From the NCBI GenBank assembly GCA_047605685.1, contig JASGFF010000020.1:1-39058 (forward strand): DNA of 39,058 bases, written 5' to 3'. Under the pieces are notes generated by a model. That model saw only the letters and a program-made list of their open reading frames with translations, had not been told where the DNA came from and did no database searches. This stretch comes from JAUASV01 sp047605685 (GTDB lineage: Bacteria; Actinomycetota; Actinomycetes; Actinomycetales; Microbacteriaceae). The translations under genes were made by a program, and so were the position numbers. Positions 15,805 to 23,391 of this stretch are shown piece by piece; position 1 is the first letter of the stretch, and every line of letters starts with the position of its first letter.

Positions 15805-16208
15805 CCGATGCCGCCTGCGCCCCGATCGAGATCAAGGCGCACTTCCCCGACCCGCAGCGGCGACCCACGGGCGCGTATTCACCCGCGGTGTCGGCGGGCG
15901 GGCTCGTGGTGACATCGGGACAGGTCGGCACCGATCCGCTGACCGGTGCCGTCGCGGGCGACGGCATCGCCACCCAGACCCGCGCCTGTCTTCAGAATGT
16001 GCAACGCGCTCTCGAGGCGGCGGGAGTCACGCTCGACCGCGTCGTGAAGACGACCGTCTACCTCACCCGCGCGGAGGACCTGGCGGGCATGGATGCCGTG
16101 TTCCACGAGTTCTTCCCCGCACCGCATCCGGCGCGCAGCACCGTCACGGTCGCAGCGCTCGCCAGACCGGCCTTCCTCGTCGAGATCGACGCGCTGGCCG
16201 TCCGTTGA
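15801..16208 (+). CDS. RidA-family enamine/imine deaminase
   Basis: Cytosolic trimeric protein of the RidA/YjgF/UK114 family, which hydrolyses reactive enamines and imines to ketones and ammonia. It has 135 residues. Both key positions of active RidA are visible: Arg112 in PARSTV, which binds the carboxylate, and Glu128 in LVEIDALA. Other blocks are PTGAYSPAV and VVTSGQVGTDP. ATG 15801 overlaps the DUF4392 stop (ATGA) and follows AAGGAG. Its place between the cyclase and the flavin monooxygenase suggests it removes an imine formed during oxidative C-N or C-S cleavage. Confidence 0.93.
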   Translation: MTDAACAPIEIKAHFPDPQRRPTGAYSPAVSAGGLVVTSGQVGTDPLTGAVAGDGIATQTRACLQNVQRALEAAGVTLDRVVKTTVYLTRAEDLAGMDAVFHEFFPAPHPARSTVTVAALARPAFLVEIDALAVR

Positions 16209-16239
16209 CCCGCCCGACAGAAAGGACGCGACAAGCGCC

Positions 16240-17547
16240 ATGCCCCGCCAGATGATCCTCAATCTCGACATCCGCGCGTCCCAGTTCAACGCCTTCTGGC
16301 GACTGCCCGACACCGACATCGGCACGCTGTACGACTTCGAGACGTACCGTCGCATCGCGCAGCGCGCGGAGGCCCGGGCCATCCACGCGCTCTTCGACGC
16401 CGACAGCCTCGGCATCAACCCGCAGGACGTGCAGTTCGCGCCGCCGCGCATCTTCGAGCCCACGGGCTACTTCTCTGCGCTCGCGGCCTCGACGTCGCGC
16501 ATCGGCCTGCTCGGCACCTGGTCGACCACGTTCAACGAGCCCTTCAACCTCGCACGCAAGCTCGCGTCGCTCGATCACCTGTCGAAGGGCCGTGCCGGCT
16601 TCAATCTGGTCACGAGCGCGATCACGGCGGCCGCGAACAACTTCGGTCTCGATGAGCTGCCCGATCACGACGAGCGGTATGCGCGCGCCGCCGAGTTCGT
16701 CGACGTGATCCGCGCGCTGTGGACGAGCTGGGATGCCGACGCGCTCCTCGCCGACAAGGAGACCGGCGTCTTCGTCAATCCGGATGCCGTGCACCGCATC
16801 GCCCACGTCGGGCGGTATTACAAGGTGGCGGGTCCGCTGACCACGCTGCGTCCGCCCCAGGGGTGGCCCGTGCTCTCGCAGGCCGGCGAGTCGGCGGCGG
16901 GCAAGGCGCTCGCCGGCAGGTACGCGGACCTCGTCTACACCAATCAGACGTCGATGGCCAGCGCGAAGGCCTATCGCGACGAGCTGCGCGAGAGGGCGGC
17001 GTCCGAGGGGCGCGACCCCGACTCCATCAAGCTCGTGCAGGCGCTGTTCGGCGCGATGGCGGACACGCGCGCGGAGGTGGAGGACTACATGGCGACACTC
17101 CGCGAGCTCACCCCCGCGGCCGATGAGGTCCGCCGGGTCGAGCGCATGACGGGCTGGGATCTGAGCAGCCTCTCCGAGTCGGACCCGCTTCCGCCGCTTC
17201 CCGCCGTGAGCTCGACGAACAACTACCAGACGATCCTGCTGCGCCTGCACCAGCAGGTCGAGCAGGAGGGCATCCGGACGCTGGGGGACCTGATAGCGAG
17301 CACACGGCGGCACAAGACCGACGACCTGGTCGTGGGCTCGGTGACGGAGGTCGCCGACCACATGCAGGAGTGGGTCGAGCAGGGCGCGGTCGACGGATTC
17401 GTCGTCGGTCACGGCGACCAGACGAAGTACGGCGTCGAGGCGGTGCTCGACAAGCTCGTCCCCGAACTGCAACGTCGGGGGGCGTTCCGCACCGAGTACA
17501 GCGGAGCGACCCTCCGGGAGAACTACGGACTGCCCGCCATCGCGTGA
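16240..17547 (+). CDS. FMNH2-dependent monooxygenase, NtaA/SnaA/DszA (EmoA, YxeK) family
   Basis: Class C flavin monooxygenase of the luciferase-like superfamily. This branch includes nitrilotriacetate and EDTA monooxygenases (NtaA, EmoA), pristinamycin SnaA, DszA, and YxeK, which breaks a C-S bond. It has 435 residues from ATG 16240. Typical blocks are FWRLPDTDIG near the N-terminus, FEPTGYFSALAASTSRIGL, WSTTFNEPFNLARKLASLDHLSKGRAGFNLVTS, HVGRYYKVAGPL and QGWPVLSQAGES. Such enzymes need FMNH2 from a separate reductase, and one is encoded at the far end of the same block. The AAAGGA upstream is about 13 bp from the start, somewhat far. This is probably the central catabolic step, and the leaving group remains unknown. 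Confidence 0.93.
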   Translation: MPRQMILNLDIRASQFNAFWRLPDTDIGTLYDFETYRRIAQRAEARAIHALFDADSLGINPQDVQFAPPRIFEPTGYFSALAASTSRIGLLGTWSTTFNEPFNLARKLASLDHLSKGRAGFNLVTSAITAAANNFGLDELPDHDERYARAAEFVDVIRALWTSWDADALLADKETGVFVNPDAVHRIAHVGRYYKVAGPLTTLRPPQGWPVLSQAGESAAGKALAGRYADLVYTNQTSMASAKAYRDELRERAASEGRDPDSIKLVQALFGAMADTRAEVEDYMATLRELTPAADEVRRVERMTGWDLSSLSESDPLPPLPAVSSTNNYQTILLRLHQQVEQEGIRTLGDLIASTRRHKTDDLVVGSVTEVADHMQEWVEQGAVDGFVVGHGDQTKYGVEAVLDKLVPELQRRGAFRTEYSGATLRENYGLPAIA

Positions 17548-17550
17548 CGA

Positions 17551-17646
17551 TCAACTCTAGACATGTAGCACGAGTGTCCCTCCCGCGAAATATCACGGAA
17601 ACTTGCCGCTCTTACGATGGCCAGGTGGCCACATCTCTAGAGTTGA
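17551..17646. repeat. Inverted repeat flanking the ABC transporter promoter
   Basis: TCAACTCTAGACATGT at 17551-17566 and ACATCTCTAGAGTTGA at 17631-17646 are reverse complements with a single mismatch, separated by 64 bp. The core GTCTAGAG (read from the first arm) resembles the HutC-subfamily GntR site GTMTAKAC at 7 of 8 positions. The promoter and the start codon of the ABC ATPase lie between and over the arms, so the pair may be two operators of the GntR/UTRA protein. Confidence 0.7.
17613..17618 (+). promoter_or_regulatory. -10 box TACGAT of the ABC transporter genes
   Basis: TACGAT is followed by 6 bp and GTG 17625, the leaderless layout, and lies between the two inverted-repeat arms. 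It gives the transporter part of the block its own regulated promoter. Confidence 0.5.
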
Positions 17647-19253
17647 GCGAGGCACTCCGCATCGACCAGCTCGTCGTGCGATACGGGCGCGGCGCGCCCG
17701 TCGTGAACGGGGTGAGCCTTCGCGTGCGCGCGGGCGAGACCGTCGCCATCGTCGGGGAATCGGGTTCGGGCAAATCGACTCTCATCTCGGCGATCCTCTC
17801 GATGCTCCCGGAGGGCGCGAGCATCGTCGAGGGCGAGATCGAAGTCGCCTCCGCGGTGCGCGCGGATGACGCCGCCGCGGTCCACAAGCTGCACGGCCGC
17901 TACGTCGGCTACGTGCCGCAAGACCCGATGGCCAGCTTCAACCCCGTGACGACCGTCGTCGCCCAGTCGGTCGACGCCGATCGGGCCCATCGCACGACGA
18001 GCCGCAAGGAGTCGATCGCGCGCGTGCTCGAGGCATTCGCGCAGGCCGACCTGGTCGACAGGGACGGGACGCTCGCGAAGAAGTATCCACACGAGCTGTC
18101 GGGCGGCATGCGGCAACGTGCGCTGATCGCGACCGCGCTGCTGCACGACCCGGTGCTCCTGCTCGCCGACGAGCCCACCTCGGCCCTCGACGTCATCACG
18201 CAGCGCCGCGTTCTCGACCTGCTCGCCCAACTCACCGAGCGTCACGGCGCGGCGGTGCTCTTCGTCACCCACGATCTCGAGCTCGCCCTCGAGCGCGCCG
18301 ATCGCATCATCGTGATGAAGGACGGCGAGATCGTCGAGGAGGGAGACCCACGGAGCATCCGCGACCTGGCGAGCGCGCCATATGTGCGGGAGTTCCTCGC
18401 GGCATCCGAGCGTTTCATCGCGCTCCCGGAGGCCGATCGCGACCCGGTGGCGCCCGATGCCGTCCCGGTGCTGTCGGGCACGGGCCTGACCAAGTCGTTC
18501 GGTCGAAAGCGATCCCGCGCGCCCAAGGCGCTCGATGGCGTCGACTTCGCCCTTCACCAGGGGCGCACGCTCGCGGTCGTCGGCCAGTCGGGCTCGGGCA
18601 AGACCACGATGGCATCGATCGCCCTCGGACTGCTCGCCGCCGACGCGGGAGAGGTGCGCTGGGCAGGCCGGCCCGTCGCATCGCTCTCGCGCGCGGAACG
18701 CGCACGCTTTCGTCGTGCCGTCCAGCCCGTGTTCCAGAACCCGCAGACGTCGCTCGACCCGACGTTCTCGGTCGAGCGCACGCTGCAGGAGTCGCTGCGC
18801 ACCGCCGGTGTGCACGACCGTGTCGAGCGGGCGAAGCGCGTGCGTGGCCTGCTCGACGACGTCGCCCTGCCGCTCGGCGTGAGCGCCCGGCTTCCGCACG
18901 AGCTCTCGGGAGGCCAGAAGCAGCGCGTCGCGATCGCTCGCTCGCTCGCCATGCGCCCCCAGATCCTCGTGTGCGATGAGCCGGTGTCGGCGCTCGACGT
19001 CATCGTGCGGGCGCAGGTGCTCGAGCTGTTGCAGTCGTTGCAGCGCGAGTACCAGCTCAGCATGCTGTTCATCTCCCACGACCTGGGCGTCGTGAGCTCG
19101 ATCGCCGACGACGTCATGGTGCTGCGGCACGGGACCGTCGTCGACTCGGGCACATGCTTGCAGGTCTTCACCTCGCCGAGCTCCGATTACACCCGCGAGC
19201 TTCTCGCGGCCATCCCGGGCGCGAGCACCCGACGTGGGGCTCCCGCCGCCTGA
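17625..19253 (+). CDS. Peptide-type ABC transporter, two fused ATPase domains
   Basis: Energy-coupling protein of a peptide/nickel-type importer with the DppD and DppF halves fused in one chain of 542 residues. First domain: Walker A GESGSGKST, signature LSGGMRQRA, Walker B LLLADEPTSALD. Second domain: Walker A GQSGSGKTT, signature LSGGQKQRV, Walker B ILVCDEPVSALD. The Q-loops read YVPQDPMASFNP and PVFQNPQTSLDP, typical of oligopeptide ATPases. GTG 17625 is chosen from the -10 spacing; TTG 17643 is an alternative. The receptor and permease genes follow on the same strand. Fused ATPases of this kind are common in actinobacteria. Confidence 0.93.
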   Translation: MATSLELSEALRIDQLVVRYGRGAPVVNGVSLRVRAGETVAIVGESGSGKSTLISAILSMLPEGASIVEGEIEVASAVRADDAAAVHKLHGRYVGYVPQDPMASFNPVTTVVAQSVDADRAHRTTSRKESIARVLEAFAQADLVDRDGTLAKKYPHELSGGMRQRALIATALLHDPVLLLADEPTSALDVITQRRVLDLLAQLTERHGAAVLFVTHDLELALERADRIIVMKDGEIVEEGDPRSIRDLASAPYVREFLAASERFIALPEADRDPVAPDAVPVLSGTGLTKSFGRKRSRAPKALDGVDFALHQGRTLAVVGQSGSGKTTMASIALGLLAADAGEVRWAGRPVASLSRAERARFRRAVQPVFQNPQTSLDPTFSVERTLQESLRTAGVHDRVERAKRVRGLLDDVALPLGVSARLPHELSGGQKQRVAIARSLAMRPQILVCDEPVSALDVIVRAQVLELLQSLQREYQLSMLFISHDLGVVSSIADDVMVLRHGTVVDSGTCLQVFTSPSSDYTRELLAAIPGASTRRGAPAA

Positions 19254-19318
19254 GGCGACAGGGCATCCGCCACCCCCGATCCCACAGCACCACCCGTCAC
19301 AGAGAAAGAGAGTCCCGA

Positions 19319-20911
19319 ATGAGAATCGTCAGATCGACGGCCATGATCCTGGCCGCCGCGATCGGACTCACAGCGTGTGCAGGATCCTCCGGCTCGGAGT
19401 CCACCACCGCGGCCAGCGAGGCGACGCAGCCGTTGCGCGTCGCCACGCAGGCTCCGACGTCCCTGTTCACCCCCGACGCGACCGGCGCCTATGCGTTCAT
19501 GGTGCTCGACAACCTGTACGACGGTCTCATCCGTTTCGACGGCGAGTCCGGGGAGCCGGTCATGATGGTCGCCGACTCGATCGAGACCACCGACAACATC
19601 GTCTACGACGTCACCCTCAAAGACGACTACTACTTCAGCGACGGCGAGCAGGTGACCTCCGACTCGTTCCTGACGACCTGGAGCGCGATCGCGGACGCCG
19701 ACAACGCGTACACCAACGCGGCGAAGTTCAACGAGATCGAGGGGTATGACGCCCTCGCGGTCGCCGACGGCGAGCAGGGGCAGCTCAGCGGCATCACGGT
19801 GACCGACGACACCCACTTCACGATCACCCTCACCGCCGCGGACAGTCAGTTCATCTACACGCTGGGGACGGTCCCGTACTACCCGCTGCCCTCGGCGGCA
19901 TGGGACGACCCCGACACCTTCGCAACGCAGCCGATCGGCGACGGACCGTACACGATGACCTCGTCGTGGACCGGCGAGGAGACCATCGACCTCGAGCGCT
20001 GGGACGACTACGCGGGCGAGGCGGCGAAGAACCCCGGCATCGAGATCTCGATCGTCTCGGACGAGGCCGTGCCGTACACCATGTTCCAGGCCGGTGACCT
20101 CGACGTCGCCCTCGTCGACGCCGCGGACCAGAGCGCGGCCGAGTCGTCGCTCGGCGACCAGTTCGTCCGTCAGGACCAGTCGGCCTCGTACTACTACCTG
20201 ATGCTGCCGACCTTCGCGGACGGCTACGACGACCAGAAGATCCGCCAGGCGCTGTCGATGTCCATCGACCGTCAGACGATCATCGACACGTTCTTCTCCT
20301 CCGACACCGTGGCGCTGACCGACTTCGGCGTGCCCGCGAGCATCGGGTACCGCGACTCCACCGATCTGCCCTACCTGTCCTACGACCCCGACGCCGCCAA
20401 GGCGCTCTGGGATGAGGCGGGCGGCGGCGGCATCGACAGCATCTCGATCGGAGTTCCCGCGAGCTACGGCTGGGACGACTGGGGTCAGGCGATCATCGAC
20501 AACTGGGAGGACGTGCTGGGCGTGAAGGTCGATACGGTCACCCAGCTCGCGAACGTCTCGACGGCATACGACGACGACTTCCTCAACCCGGTCACCCGGT
20601 CCCGGTACTCGGACACCCCGAGCCCCGCGACCGTGCTCGTGCAGGGGTTCACGAAGGACGGAACGGCCAACTGGTCGGACTACTACAACGCGGACTTCGA
20701 GTCCACGATCGCCCAGGCGCTCGCGGCGAGCGACTCGGACGAGGCCACGCAACTGTTCGATGACGCGAAGGACATCCTCATCGAGGACGTGCCGCAGATC
20801 CTGCTGTGGTCGGAGGGCGACTCGTACGCACTGTCCGATCGCGTCGTCGACTTCCCGGTCGACATCTACAACAAGAGCAACTTGCGCGACGTGAGCGTCG
20901 TCGACGAGTGA
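19319..20911 (+). CDS. Lipoprotein substrate-binding protein, family 5 (peptide type)
   Basis: Extracellular receptor of the importer, 530 residues. The signal peptide ends in the lipobox LTAC with Cys20 as the predicted lipid-modified residue. The body is a family 5 (DppA/OppA-like) binding protein: VLDNLYDGLIRFD, then a typical VSIETTDNIVYDVTLKDD-like early block reading IETTDNIVYDVTLKDDYYFSDG, and QALSMSIDRQTIIDTFF and PSPATVLVQGF later. Like others of the family it should capture peptides or peptide-like compounds. The mature protein is rich in Asp and Glu. A strong hairpin follows the gene, which would allow more receptor than permease to be made. Confidence 0.93.
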   Translation: MRIVRSTAMILAAAIGLTACAGSSGSESTTAASEATQPLRVATQAPTSLFTPDATGAYAFMVLDNLYDGLIRFDGESGEPVMMVADSIETTDNIVYDVTLKDDYYFSDGEQVTSDSFLTTWSAIADADNAYTNAAKFNEIEGYDALAVADGEQGQLSGITVTDDTHFTITLTAADSQFIYTLGTVPYYPLPSAAWDDPDTFATQPIGDGPYTMTSSWTGEETIDLERWDDYAGEAAKNPGIEISIVSDEAVPYTMFQAGDLDVALVDAADQSAAESSLGDQFVRQDQSASYYYLMLPTFADGYDDQKIRQALSMSIDRQTIIDTFFSSDTVALTDFGVPASIGYRDSTDLPYLSYDPDAAKALWDEAGGGGIDSISIGVPASYGWDDWGQAIIDNWEDVLGVKVDTVTQLANVSTAYDDDFLNPVTRSRYSDTPSPATVLVQGFTKDGTANWSDYYNADFESTIAQALAASDSDEATQLFDDAKDILIEDVPQILLWSEGDSYALSDRVVDFPVDIYNKSNLRDVSVVDE

Positions 20912-20918
20912 CTCGTCC

Positions 20919-20952
20919 GGTGCGGGGGACGGCGCATGCCGTTCCCCGCACC
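20919..20952 (+). terminator. Intercistronic hairpin between receptor and permease genes
   Basis: Arms 20919-20933 and 20938-20952 pair over 15 positions (one G-U) around the loop GCAT. No T-run follows. It is placed 7 bp after the receptor stop and is best read as an attenuator or mRNA 3'-end stabiliser. Confidence 0.7.
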
Positions 20953-20981
20953 ATCCACGCCATCACACGAAAGGGCGGGCG

Positions 20982-21905
20982 GTGCCCCCAATCGTCAATC
21001 GACTCCTGCAGGCGGTCATCACCGTCGTCGGCGCGACCTTCGTGATCTTCGCGGCGGTCTTCGTGCTCCCGGGCGATGCGGTCGACGCGCTCGTCGGCGA
21101 CAATCCCGTCACTCCGGCGGTCGAGGCCGCGCTGCGCGAGCGCTTCAACCTCGACGGCTCGCTGTGGCAGCAGTACGCGGCGTATATCGGCTCCGTCCTC
21201 AGCGGCGACTTCGGCACCACCACAACGGGACGGGACGTCGGCCGCACCCTCCAGCTCGCCTGGCCCATCACGGTCGTGCTCGCGCTGACCGCGTGGGCGA
21301 TGGAGACCGTTCTCGGGCTCGGGCTCGGCATCGCGTCCGCGCTGCGGCCCCGCGGCATCGTGAGCCGGGCCGGATGGCTCCTCACGATCGTCTCCCTCGC
21401 CGTGCCGACCTTCGCCGTGGCGCTCGTCCTGCAGCACTACGTCGCGCTGCAGACCGGCCTGTTCCCGGTCGCCGGCACGCGAGACGGCTGGCCGCTGTCG
21501 TACCTGCTGCCCGCGCTCACCCTCGCGCTCGTCGGGTTCGGCACGACGGCGCGCCTGACTGCCAACAGCGTCGCCGTCGTCCGCGACAGCGAGTTCGTGC
21601 GCCTCGCCCGCGCGCGCGGCGTGCCGCGGCGCACGATCATCGGGTCGTACATCCTCAAGCCCGGGCTCATCCCGCTCGTGACCCAGATGGGGCTGTCGCT
21701 CGCGGGAATGCTGAGCGGTGCCGTCGTCGTCGAGGCCATCTTCAACCTCGGCGGTGTGGGAAGCATCCTCGTGGCCGCGGTGAACCAGCGGGAAGGCACC
21801 GTCGTCGTGGGCGTCGTGACGATCCTCGTCGCCATCGTCGCGGCCATCAACATCGTCGTCGATGTGATCTATCGACTGCTGGACCCGCGGCTGCGGGCCT
21901 CCTAG
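20982..21905 (+). CDS. ABC transporter permease, DppB type
   Basis: First membrane subunit of the peptide-type importer, 307 residues from GTG 20982. The N-terminal helix IVNRLLQAVITVVGATFVIF and the motif FVLPGDAVDALVGDNP are characteristic of DppB/OppB. The EAA-type loop that contacts the ATPase reads EFVRLARARGVPRRTIIGSY. About six hydrophobic segments are visible. It is encoded after the hairpin and 13 bp before the second permease gene. Confidence 0.93.
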   Translation: MPPIVNRLLQAVITVVGATFVIFAAVFVLPGDAVDALVGDNPVTPAVEAALRERFNLDGSLWQQYAAYIGSVLSGDFGTTTTGRDVGRTLQLAWPITVVLALTAWAMETVLGLGLGIASALRPRGIVSRAGWLLTIVSLAVPTFAVALVLQHYVALQTGLFPVAGTRDGWPLSYLLPALTLALVGFGTTARLTANSVAVVRDSEFVRLARARGVPRRTIIGSYILKPGLIPLVTQMGLSLAGMLSGAVVVEAIFNLGGVGSILVAAVNQREGTVVVGVVTILVAIVAAINIVVDVIYRLLDPRLRAS

Positions 21906-21918
21906 GAAAGGCCATCTC

Positions 21919-22827
21919 GTGACCGCAACGGACGAGCAGATCACCCCGGAATCAGACGTTCAGCGTCGCATGGCATCGCACGGCTGGCCCGCGCTCGTGC
22001 GGAACCCGGCGTTCTGGGCCGGGGCCGTCATCGTCGCGTTCTTCCTGTTCATCTCGGTGGTGCCCGGCCCCGTCGCGAGCATATTCGGCGCGGGCGACCC
22101 GGACGACTGCACGCTCGCCCTCAGCAGGAACCCGCCGGATCTCGCGAGCGGCCACCCGTTCGGCTACACCATTCAGGGCTGCGACATGTACACCCACGTG
22201 GTCTACGGGGCCCGCAACTCGATCGCGATCGGGGTGGTGGCCGCGGGATCCGCGGCGGTGCTCGGCATCGTCATCGGCATGCTCGCGGGCTACTTCGGCG
22301 GCTGGGTGGACGTCGTCGCCTCCCGTCTGGCCGAGATCATCTACTCGATGCCGATGATCCTGGGCGCGATCGTCGTGCTGAGCGCGTTCGGCTCCCGCAG
22401 CCTCCTGCTCATCGCCGGGACTCTCGCGGTGCTCACCTGGGTGCCCATCATGCGCGTCGTGAGAGCGTCGACGATCGCTGCATCCGCCCGCGGCTACATC
22501 CTCGCGGCCAAGGCGATGGGCCTGGCGACGCCGCGCGTGCTGGGCGCGCACATCCTGCCGAACGTGCTCGGGCCCGCCGTCGTGCTGTTCACGACCGCGA
22601 TCGGGGCCATTATCGGCGCGGAGTCGACCCTGACCTACCTGGGCATCGGCCTGCAGGTGCCCGCGATCTCCTGGGGCCTGCAACTGGCGACGGCGCAGAA
22701 CTACTTCGCATCCGCGCCCCACCTGCTCGTCTTCCCGGTGATCGCGCTCGCGCTCGCGGTCGCCGGGTTCATCCTGCTCGGTGACGCCCTGCGACGCGCG
22801 TTCGGCGTTCAGCGAGAGGCGCTCTGA
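21919..22827 (+). CDS. ABC transporter permease, DppC type
   Basis: Second membrane subunit, 302 residues from GTG 21919, preceded by AGGAAAGG. A cytoplasmic N-terminus leads to the first helix AVIVAFFLFISVV. An extracellular region follows with GHPFGYTIQGCDMYTHVVYGARNS, typical of DppC/OppC. The coupling loop reads GYILAAKAMGLATPRVLGAHILP, followed by the conserved TLTYLGIGLQVPAISWG block. It ends 20 bp before the flavin reductase start and completes the importer. Confidence 0.93.
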   Translation: MTATDEQITPESDVQRRMASHGWPALVRNPAFWAGAVIVAFFLFISVVPGPVASIFGAGDPDDCTLALSRNPPDLASGHPFGYTIQGCDMYTHVVYGARNSIAIGVVAAGSAAVLGIVIGMLAGYFGGWVDVVASRLAEIIYSMPMILGAIVVLSAFGSRSLLLIAGTLAVLTWVPIMRVVRASTIAASARGYILAAKAMGLATPRVLGAHILPNVLGPAVVLFTTAIGAIIGAESTLTYLGIGLQVPAISWGLQLATAQNYFASAPHLLVFPVIALALAVAGFILLGDALRRAFGVQREAL

Positions 22828-22847
22828 CCGCGATGGAGGACTCACCC

Positions 22848-23366
22848 GTGACCGACGACGATACGAGCGCGGAACGCATCGACTCCCGTGCCTTCCGCAA
22901 CGCCCTCGCGCACTACGGCTCCGGCATCACGGTCGTGACGGGGCTGGACGGCGACACGCCGGTGGGCTTCACCTGCCAGGCGTTCTACAGCGTCTCGATG
23001 GAGCCCCCGCTCGTCTCGATCAGCGTCATGCGCACGTCGACGACGTATCCGAGGCTGCGCCGCACCGGGCGGTTCGCGATCAACATCCTCGCCGAGGACC
23101 AGGCCGCCGTCGCATCGCAGTTCGGGCGCTCCGGGATCGACAAGTGGTCGGGGATCGAGCGCAGCACGACGCCGACGGGGATGCCGGTGATCGACGACGC
23201 CCTGGTCTGGATCGATTGCAAGCGGTACGCCGAGCACGAGGCGGGCGACCACATCATCGTGGTCGCGAGCGTGCTCGGTCTGCGGCAGCTGGACGGTCCG
23301 GCACGGATGCCCCTCGTCTTCTACCGGGGCGCGTACGGTCGGCTCATCGAGCACCGAGGCGGCTGA
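22848..23366 (+). CDS. Flavin reductase-domain protein (NtaB/HpaC-like)
   Basis: Small FMN-binding NAD(P)H:flavin reductase, 172 residues, likely the partner that delivers FMNH2 to the monooxygenase at 16240. Blocks of the family are FRNALAHYGSGITVVT, PVGFTCQAFYSVSMEPPLVSISV, RFAINILAEDQ and GDHIIVVASVLG. GTG 22848 is preferred over ATG 22833 because GGAGGA at 22835-22840 stands 7 bp before it. It is the last gene of the accessory block and ends only 25 bp from the convergent dapD. Confidence 0.9.
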   Translation: MTDDDTSAERIDSRAFRNALAHYGSGITVVTGLDGDTPVGFTCQAFYSVSMEPPLVSISVMRTSTTYPRLRRTGRFAINILAEDQAAVASQFGRSGIDKWSGIERSTTPTGMPVIDDALVWIDCKRYAEHEAGDHIIVVASVLGLRQLDGPARMPLVFYRGAYGRLIEHRGG

Positions 23367-23391
23367 TCGCCACGGGCCCCGCTAGCTACGG

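Noticed and set aside
17544..17554. GTGACGATCAA as a second copy of the 11967 palindrome
   Set aside because: It matches 9 of 11 positions but lies on the stop codon of the monooxygenase gene and could arise by chance.
8810..23391. Accessory block as prophage, transposon or integrative element
   Set aside because: No integrase, transposase, tRNA or clear terminal direct repeat was found at 8810-8870 or 23367-23391. Acquisition is possible but no mobile element is visible.
23367..23391. Terminator between the flavin reductase and dapD genes
   Set aside because: CTAGCTACGGCTAG-type text has only a short imperfect pairing and no T-run on either strand.
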